Part shown: positions 58,842-64,000 of the stretch, one piece after another
Layout of the letters: each line of letters starts with the position of its first letter
How positions within the stretch are numbered: the stretch's first letter is position 1
Assembly: GCF_012848175.1 (NCBI RefSeq)
Contig: NZ_CP051651.1
Coordinates: forward strand, 744,001 to 808,000
Origin: Xanthomonas campestris pv. badrii
GTDB lineage: Bacteria > Pseudomonadota > Gammaproteobacteria > Xanthomonadales > Xanthomonadaceae
Length of the DNA: 64,000 nt
Direction: 5' to 3'
Made by a program: the position numbers and the translations under genes
The notes under the pieces: model-generated
Told to the model about the DNA's origin: nothing
The model's database searches: none
What the model saw: the letters and a program-made list of their open reading frames with translations, nothing else

Positions 58842-60239
58842 ATGAATCTTTCCGCCGCAACCCCCGCTTCCGATCACGCTGCCTCGTCGTGGGCGCCCGG
58901 CAGCTGGCGTGACAAACCCGCGCTGCAGCTGCCCGTGTATCCGGATCAGTCTGCGCTGCAGGCGGCGATGGACGAGTTGGGTCAGTTGCCGCCGCTGGTG
59001 ACCTCGTGGGAGATCTTCGCACTCAAGCGCCAGTTGGCCGAAGCGCAGGAGGGCAAGCGCTTCCTGCTGCAGGGTGGCGATTGCGCGGAGAATTTCAGCG
59101 ATTGTGAATCGGGCACCATTTCCAATCGCCTGAAGGTGCTGCTGCAGATGAGCCTGGTGCTGGTGCACGGCCTGCGGCTGCCGGTGGTACGGGTGGGCCG
59201 CTTTGCCGGGCAATACGCCAAGCCGCGCTCGGCCGATACCGAAACCCGTGATGGTGTGACCTTGCCGAGTTATCGCGGCGATGTGATCAATGCGCCGGCC
59301 TTCACCGAGGCCGCGCGCGTGCCCGATCCGCGGCGCATGATCACCGCGCATTCGCGGTCGGCGATGACGATGAACTTCGTGCGCGCCTTGATCGACGGCG
59401 GCTTCGCCGACCTGCATCACCCCGAATACTGGAACCTGGACTGGGTGGGCTATTCGCCGCTGGCGGCCGACTACCAGAAGATGGTGTCCTCGATCGGCGA
59501 TGCGGTGCGCTTCATGGAGACCCTGTCTGGAGCCGAGGTGTACAACCTCAACCGCATCGATTTCTACACCTCGCACGAGGCGTTGCTGCTGCCCTATGAG
59601 CAGTGCCTGACCCGCCAGGTGCCGCGCCAATGGGGCTGGTTCAACCTCAGCACGCATTACCCGTGGATCGGCATGCGCACCGCAGCGCTGGATGGCGCGC
59701 ATGTGGAATACCTGCGCGGGGTGCGCAACCCGATCGCCATCAAGGTTGGGCCGTCGGTACAGCCGGACCAGCTGTTGCGGCTGATCGACGTACTCAATCC
59801 CGAAGACGAACCCGGGCGTCTGAGCTTCATCCATCGCATGGGCGCGGCGCAGATCGCCGAGAAGTTGCCGCCGCTGCTGGATGCGGTCAAGCGCGATGGG
59901 CGCCGGGTGCTGTGGGTGTGCGATGCGATGCATGGCAATACCGAGAGCACCGGAAATGGCTACAAAACCCGGCGTTTCGACAATATCCGCGGTGAAGTGG
60001 AGACCTCGTTCGACCTGCATGCGGCTGCCGGTACGCGGCTGGGCGGTGTGCATCTGGAGCTCACCGGCGAAGATGTCACCGAATGCACCGGCGGCGCACG
60101 CGAACTGACCGAGCGCGATCTGGAGCGTGCCTACCGCTCCAGCGTGGACCCACGCCTGAACTATGAGCAGTCGCTGGAAATTGCGATGGCGATCGTACGC
60201 AAGCAACAACAGGCCGCGTCGCAGCCGCTGGGCGCATGA
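58842..60239 (+). CDS. class II 3-deoxy-7-phosphoheptulonate synthase
   Basis: 465 aa, plant-like (class II) DAHP synthase. Condenses PEP and erythrose 4-phosphate as the first step of the shikimate pathway to aromatic amino acids. The family segment RFLLQGGDCAENFSDC (about 73-88) contains the metal-binding Cys81. RVGRFAGQYAKPRS (about 117-130), the metal-site HGNTES motif and LGGVHLELTGEDVTECTGG (about 400-418) follow. Class II enzymes are often feedback-regulated through extra N-terminal elements; the short N-terminus here suggests a simpler form. RBS weak. Confidence 0.96.
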   Translation: MNLSAATPASDHAASSWAPGSWRDKPALQLPVYPDQSALQAAMDELGQLPPLVTSWEIFALKRQLAEAQEGKRFLLQGGDCAENFSDCESGTISNRLKVLLQMSLVLVHGLRLPVVRVGRFAGQYAKPRSADTETRDGVTLPSYRGDVINAPAFTEAARVPDPRRMITAHSRSAMTMNFVRALIDGGFADLHHPEYWNLDWVGYSPLAADYQKMVSSIGDAVRFMETLSGAEVYNLNRIDFYTSHEALLLPYEQCLTRQVPRQWGWFNLSTHYPWIGMRTAALDGAHVEYLRGVRNPIAIKVGPSVQPDQLLRLIDVLNPEDEPGRLSFIHRMGAAQIAEKLPPLLDAVKRDGRRVLWVCDAMHGNTESTGNGYKTRRFDNIRGEVETSFDLHAAAGTRLGGVHLELTGEDVTECTGGARELTERDLERAYRSSVDPRLNYEQSLEIAMAIVRKQQQAASQPLGA

Positions 60240-60323
60240 GCGGCGCGTGCGCATGACGTGATGCTCATGCCGCTTGCGGCATGCTCTGGCAGCCATCCCT
60301 CTCCCCCCCACAGGAAGAACGGT

Positions 60324-61451
60324 TTGACTGCCGATTGGAACGTCATTCGCGAATACGCAATTCCCCTGGGCGCCGCGCTGCTGGCCGGCGTCGTGACCTG
60401 GTCGTTGATGCTGTGGTTGTTCCGCCGCATGCAGGGACGCGATTACCGCCGCGCGCGTATCATTCGCGTGATCACCTTGCCCGCGGCCTTCATCCTGCCG
60501 CTGTTGTTTCTGGGTGTCGCTACCGAGGCGACCCCGCTGAGCGGCAAGGCGCTGGCAGCGGTGCAGCATTTGTTGCATGTCGGCATCGTCGGCTGCGTGA
60601 CCTGGTTGCTGGTACGCGCGGTGGCGGCCGGCGAAGCGGCGATCCTTCGCAGCAACCCGATCGAGGTGGCGGACAATCTGACCGCGCGCCGCATCCAGAC
60701 CCAGACCCGGGTGCTGAGCCGCGTGGTGATGGGCGCGGTGATCCTGCTTGGCGTCTCGGTGGTGCTGCTCGGCTTCGAGCAGGTGCGCCAGATCGGCAAG
60801 ACGCTGCTGGCCTCGGCCGGCATCATCGGCCTGGTGGCGGGCATCGCGGCCAAGCCGGTGTTCGGCAACCTGATCGCCGGCCTGCAGATCGCGCTGACCC
60901 AGCCGATCCGGCTGGACGACGTGGTGATCGTCGAAGGCGAATGGGGCCGCATCGAAGAGATCGGCAGCTCGTATGTGGTGGTACGGATCTGGGATGAGCG
61001 ACGCATGGTGGTGCCGCTCACCTGGTTCATCGAAAACCCGTTCCAGAACTGGACGCGCGCCAGCGCGGATCTGCTCGGTACCGCGTTCCTGTGGCTGGAT
61101 TACCGCACGCCGATCGCCGCAGTGCGCGCGGAACTGGAGCGCATCTGCCAGAGCGAGCCGCTATGGGATGGGCGCGTCTGCGTCACCCAGATCACCGATA
61201 CCAGCGACAACACCATTCAGGTGCGCCTGTTGGTGAGTGCGCGCAATTCTGGCGATGCCTTCGACCTGCGCTGCCTGGTGCGCGAAAGCATGATCGATTT
61301 TCTGACCCGCGAGCATGCTTACGCGCTGCCCAGGATCCGCGCCGAGATTGCGGCGCAGGAAAAGCCGGTGTCGCGCGCTGCAGAACCGATCTCGCCGGAG
61401 AGCGTGCGTTCGCCGGGTGCCGAAGATGGCGAGCCTGCAGCATCGATCTAG
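60324..61451 (+). CDS. mechanosensitive ion channel, MscS family
   Basis: 375 aa from a TTG at 60324, chosen because AGGAAG lies 6 bases before it. An upstream ATG (60258) would add 22 poorly hydrophobic residues. Four predicted membrane segments lie before the MscS pore helix (ASAGIIGLVAGIAAKPVFGN, about 174-193). The beta domain follows (IRLDDVVIVEGEWGRIEEIG, then VVVRIWDERRMVVPLTWF), and a C-terminal cytoplasmic domain. It ends with a charged, disordered tail. MscS channels release solutes on hypo-osmotic shock; small members may be non-mechanosensitive. Confidence 0.9.
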   Translation: MTADWNVIREYAIPLGAALLAGVVTWSLMLWLFRRMQGRDYRRARIIRVITLPAAFILPLLFLGVATEATPLSGKALAAVQHLLHVGIVGCVTWLLVRAVAAGEAAILRSNPIEVADNLTARRIQTQTRVLSRVVMGAVILLGVSVVLLGFEQVRQIGKTLLASAGIIGLVAGIAAKPVFGNLIAGLQIALTQPIRLDDVVIVEGEWGRIEEIGSSYVVVRIWDERRMVVPLTWFIENPFQNWTRASADLLGTAFLWLDYRTPIAAVRAELERICQSEPLWDGRVCVTQITDTSDNTIQVRLLVSARNSGDAFDLRCLVRESMIDFLTREHAYALPRIRAEIAAQEKPVSRAAEPISPESVRSPGAEDGEPAASI

Positions 61452-61631
61452 CGTTGCCGGCAGAGGGATCTAGCCGTTTTGGTGTGCGCTGGCGGCCAAC
61501 CGGTTCGCGCATCGCAGGATTGGCGATGCGCAGCCGCCCGGGCGGCAAGCTGCGCGACATCCGGGGGACGCTGTCTGATGACGTCGATACCTGGACCGCC
61601 CCGCATTGCCTTGCGGTGCGGGGCGGTGCGC

Positions 61632-63263
61632 TCAGTCCGCGGTCTTCGGTGGCGATGCGCCCGGTGTCGCTGGCGGTGGTGCGCTCGGCGCGTAGCCGGG
61701 CGCGAACCGCGCGTGGCTGCGTTGCTCGTAGGCGTAGGCCAGTTCGATCAGGCGCGGCTCGCTCCAGGCGGTGCCCATGAACAGCAGTCCGAGCGGCAAG
61801 CCCTGGGTCTGCCCCATCGGCACGCTCAGGCTCGGATATCCGGCCACTGCCGCGGCACCGTAGCCGGCACCGGGAAAGGTGTCGCCCTTGCCGAGCGTGG
61901 TGACCCAGGCCGCGCCGGTGGTCGGCACGATCAGCGCGTCCAGGCGGTCGGCTTCCAGGGCTGCGTCGATGCCTTCCGGCCCGGCCAGCCGTTTGGCGTT
62001 GGCGCGTGCGCTCAAATAGCCCGCGTCGTCGAGGCCGGGCGCTGCCTGCGCCTGTTCGAACAACTCCTGCCCGAAGTGCGGCATCTCGCGCTGCGCCTGC
62101 GTGCGATTGAACGCAATCAACTGCTCCAGGCTCGCCACGGGCGCGCGGTGGTTCTGCAGATACGCGTTCAAGCCGGCCTTGAATTCGACCAGTAAGACCA
62201 TCTGCTCAGCAGCATCCCACTTGCCATCCGTGGCCAGGGCCGTCTCAACCACCGTGGCACCTGCCGCGCGCAAGGTCTGCACGGCGCGATCCAATGCGGC
62301 GGCGATCACGGGATCCTCGCGCAGTGGATTGCGCAGCAGGCCCAGGCGCGCGCCACGCAGGCTGTCGGGTTTCAGGTGGGCCAGGTAATCGACGCTGGTC
62401 GCCGGTGCCTTGGCAGTGGCCGGGTCCTGCGCATCGGGCGCGGCGATGGCCTGCAGCAGCGCGGCCGCGTCGGCCACGCTGCGCGTCATCGGGCCGGCGG
62501 TGTCCTGGCTGGCCGAAATCGGGATGATGCCGTCGCGGCTGACCAGGCCTACCGTCGGCTTGAGCCCGACCAGGCCGTTGACCGATGCCGGACAGGTGAT
62601 GCTGCCATCGGTCTCGGTGCCGATGCCCACCGTGGCCAGGCTGGCGGCGATTGCCGCACCGGTGCCGGCGCTGGAGCCGCATGGGTTGCGGTCGAGCGCG
62701 TAGGGATTGCGGGTCAGCCCGCCGCGGGCGCTCCAGCCGGAGCTGGACTGGGTGGAGCGGAAATTCGCCCACTCGCTCAGGTTGGTCTTGCCCAGGATCA
62801 CCGCCCCGGCCGCGCGCAGGCGCTGCACCAGAAAGGCATCGCGGGTTGGATGGAACGCGGCCAGTGCCAGCGAGCCGGCGCTGTTGACCATCGGCACGGC
62901 GTCGATGTTGTCCTTGAGCAGCACCGGGATGCCGTGCAACGGTCCGCGCGTGCGGCCGGCGCGGCGTTCGTCGTCGAGCCAGCGTGCCTCGGCTTCGGCC
63001 TGCGGATTGTGTTCGATCACCGCATTGAGCTGCGGGCCGGCGCGGTCGACGCTGGCGATGCGTTGCAGGTAGGCACGGGTCAGTTCGAGGCTGGTGGTGG
63101 TGCCGGCCTGCATGCGCGCCTGCAGGCCGGCCACATCGGCCTCAACCAGTTCCAGCGGTTCGGTGCCGGCGGCCGTGGCGGGTGCATGACGCGTCGGGGC
63201 GTCGGCATGTGTACAGCCGCACAGCGCCAGCAGCAAGGCAAGGCACAAGGTGGTGGGTCGCAT
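61632..63263 (-). CDS. amidase-signature hydrolase, predicted lipoprotein
   Basis: 543 aa from the ATG at 63263 (MRPTTLCLALLLALCGC). A lipoprotein-type signal ends at Cys17, so it is probably exported and membrane-anchored, unlike most cytosolic amidases. The Ser-cisSer-Lys triad is visible: Lys117 (VLLKDN), cis-Ser197 (NPCGSSAGTG) and nucleophile Ser221 (GTETDGSITCPAS). Spacing matches the family. Substrate unknown; peptide amides or aryl amides are typical. No partner genes nearby. A start at 63320 would put residues before the signal and is rejected. Confidence 0.92.
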   Translation of the reverse strand: MRPTTLCLALLLALCGCTHADAPTRHAPATAAGTEPLELVEADVAGLQARMQAGTTTSLELTRAYLQRIASVDRAGPQLNAVIEHNPQAEAEARWLDDERRAGRTRGPLHGIPVLLKDNIDAVPMVNSAGSLALAAFHPTRDAFLVQRLRAAGAVILGKTNLSEWANFRSTQSSSGWSARGGLTRNPYALDRNPCGSSAGTGAAIAASLATVGIGTETDGSITCPASVNGLVGLKPTVGLVSRDGIIPISASQDTAGPMTRSVADAAALLQAIAAPDAQDPATAKAPATSVDYLAHLKPDSLRGARLGLLRNPLREDPVIAAALDRAVQTLRAAGATVVETALATDGKWDAAEQMVLLVEFKAGLNAYLQNHRAPVASLEQLIAFNRTQAQREMPHFGQELFEQAQAAPGLDDAGYLSARANAKRLAGPEGIDAALEADRLDALIVPTTGAAWVTTLGKGDTFPGAGYGAAAVAGYPSLSVPMGQTQGLPLGLLFMGTAWSEPRLIELAYAYEQRSHARFAPGYAPSAPPPATPGASPPKTAD

Positions 63264-63356
63264 CGGCGCGGGTTCCCCGGGAAGTCTGCGCAGGCTAACG
63301 GCGCAGGATCTCGGTGACAACGGATGGCCGTGTCCGCATGGACGGGACAGGGTGGG

Positions 63357-63824
63357 TCAGCGGCGACGCCGGACCAGATCGCGTGCCAGCACGCCGACCA
63401 CGATCAGGTTGATCGCCAGCACGGCCCAGGCGGTCCAGCCAGGATGGCGGACGATGGCGTAGATATCGAATGGCAGATAGATGGCGGCCGACAGGCAGCC
63501 CAGCAGCGAGGCCCAGGCCTTGGCGCGCCACAGGCCCCAGGCTTCCACCACATGCAGCAGGCCGTAGGCCAGCATGGCGGCAGCGGCCAGATGCACGGCA
63601 TCGGGGTTGATGGTCTTGAGCAACGACGGCAGAGCGCCGTGGTCGGGATCCAGGTTGAAGCGGCGGATCAGCGTACTGACCGCATGTTGCAGCGGGAGCG
63701 GGCCCAGAATTTCCAGGCCCGTCGCCGCCAACAGCGCAAGCGCCCCCTTGACCGCCTCGAGCAGGGCGATCGCATGAAGGCCCGGATGCGCACGCGGATC
63801 CGGGCTGTAAGGCTTGCGCTGCAC
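63357..63824 (-). CDS. DUF2127-type membrane protein
   Basis: 155 aa, GTG start at 63824. Four hydrophobic stretches (about 16-38, 73-93, 101-121, 131-148) with RHPGWTAWAVLAINLIVVGV near the end fit DUF2127 proteins. Function unknown. It is 18 bp from the stop of typA on the same strand, so it may be transcribed with it. The amidase follows 93 bp downstream. Confidence 0.75.
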   Translation of the reverse strand: MQRKPYSPDPRAHPGLHAIALLEAVKGALALLAATGLEILGPLPLQHAVSTLIRRFNLDPDHGALPSLLKTINPDAVHLAAAAMLAYGLLHVVEAWGLWRAKAWASLLGCLSAAIYLPFDIYAIVRHPGWTAWAVLAINLIVVGVLARDLVRRRR

Positions 63825-63842
63825 GAGCGTGAACGCCAGGGC

Positions 63843-64000
63843 TTAGCCGGAACGGCCAGCGCGCTTGCGCTCGTTCTCGGTCAGGTGCTTCTTGCGCAGG
63901 CGGATTTCCTTCGGGGTGACTTCGACCAGCTCGTCGTCCTCGATGAAGTCCAGCGCCTGTTCCAGCGTGTACTTGATGGCCGGGGTCAGCTTGATCGCAT
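63843..64000 (-). CDS. typA: GTP-binding protein TypA/BipA, C-terminal end only
   Basis: Only the last 51 codons are inside the window. They read [40 protein letters not shown], then [11 protein letters not shown] and stop (TAA at 63845-63843). This is the BipA-specific C-terminal region, rich in Lys and Arg. BipA is a ribosome-associated GTPase of the EF-G class needed for 50S assembly and stress growth. The start and G domain lie beyond base 64000. Confidence 0.93.
   Translation of the reverse strand, partial: AIKLTPAIKYTLEQALDFIEDDELVEVTPKEIRLRKKHLTENERKRAGRSG

Overview
The window is a high-GC gammaproteobacterial chromosome segment, and gene order and protein sequences point to Xanthomonas. 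The main clues are: tandem secreted S8 proteases; a 568-codon SPINDLY-type O-GlcNAc transferase with His218 and Lys388, which I recall as key residues of the X. campestris enzyme; the order hemA-prfA / TPR-lolB-ispE-tRNA-prs-rplY-pth-ychF / tRNAs-tuf; and the interspersed GGGATTC and GCACATCC-type repeats usual in this genus. Compared with the X. campestris OGT as I remember it, the N-terminus differs at many positions, so another species is more likely. I cannot name it from the sequence alone.

Layout. 1-5054: three tandem secreted subtilisin-like proteases, the first cut by the window edge. 5229-7305 (minus): ybaK, an asparaginase-domain protein, a small DUF2069-type membrane protein and a WrbA-like flavoprotein. 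7417-10882 (plus): a YihY membrane protein, a TlpA-like lipoprotein thioredoxin and acylphosphatase in an overlapping operon, then a 409-aa protein of unknown function. 10864-16678 (minus): ppk2, moaB, and the tightly overlapped set hemA-prfA-OGT. 16744-23705 (plus): TPR protein, lolB, ispE, tRNA-Gln, prs, rplY, pth, ychF.

23768-57561 is one long block of information-processing genes, all on the plus strand: tRNA-Tyr/Gly/Thr-tuf, tRNA-Trp-secE-nusG, rplKAJL-rpoBC, rpsLG-fusA-tuf (str), the S10 and spc operons, and the alpha operon (rpsM-rpsK-rpsD-rpoA-rplQ). No rpmJ lies between secY and rpsM. Well-formed sigma70-type promoters can be read before rpsL, rpsJ (two) and rpsM. Terminator-like hairpins lie after rpoC, tuf2 and rplQ. 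They also occur, unexpectedly, inside the block at rpsN/rpsH, rplF/rplR and rpoA/rplQ.

57914-64000: dsbB, a class II DAHP synthase, an MscS-family channel, then on the minus strand a lipoprotein amidase, a DUF2127-type membrane protein and the 3' end of typA/bipA.

Most of the window is conserved housekeeping DNA. I see no CRISPR array, prophage, integrase or transposase. The points most worth a second look are the protease cluster (domain loss and signs of gene conversion), the hemA-prfA-OGT overlaps, heptad-repeat stem-loops placed at the rplJ, rpoB and rpoC junctions, the internal terminators in the ribosomal protein operons, the two nearly identical tuf genes, and the orphan N-domain asparaginase.
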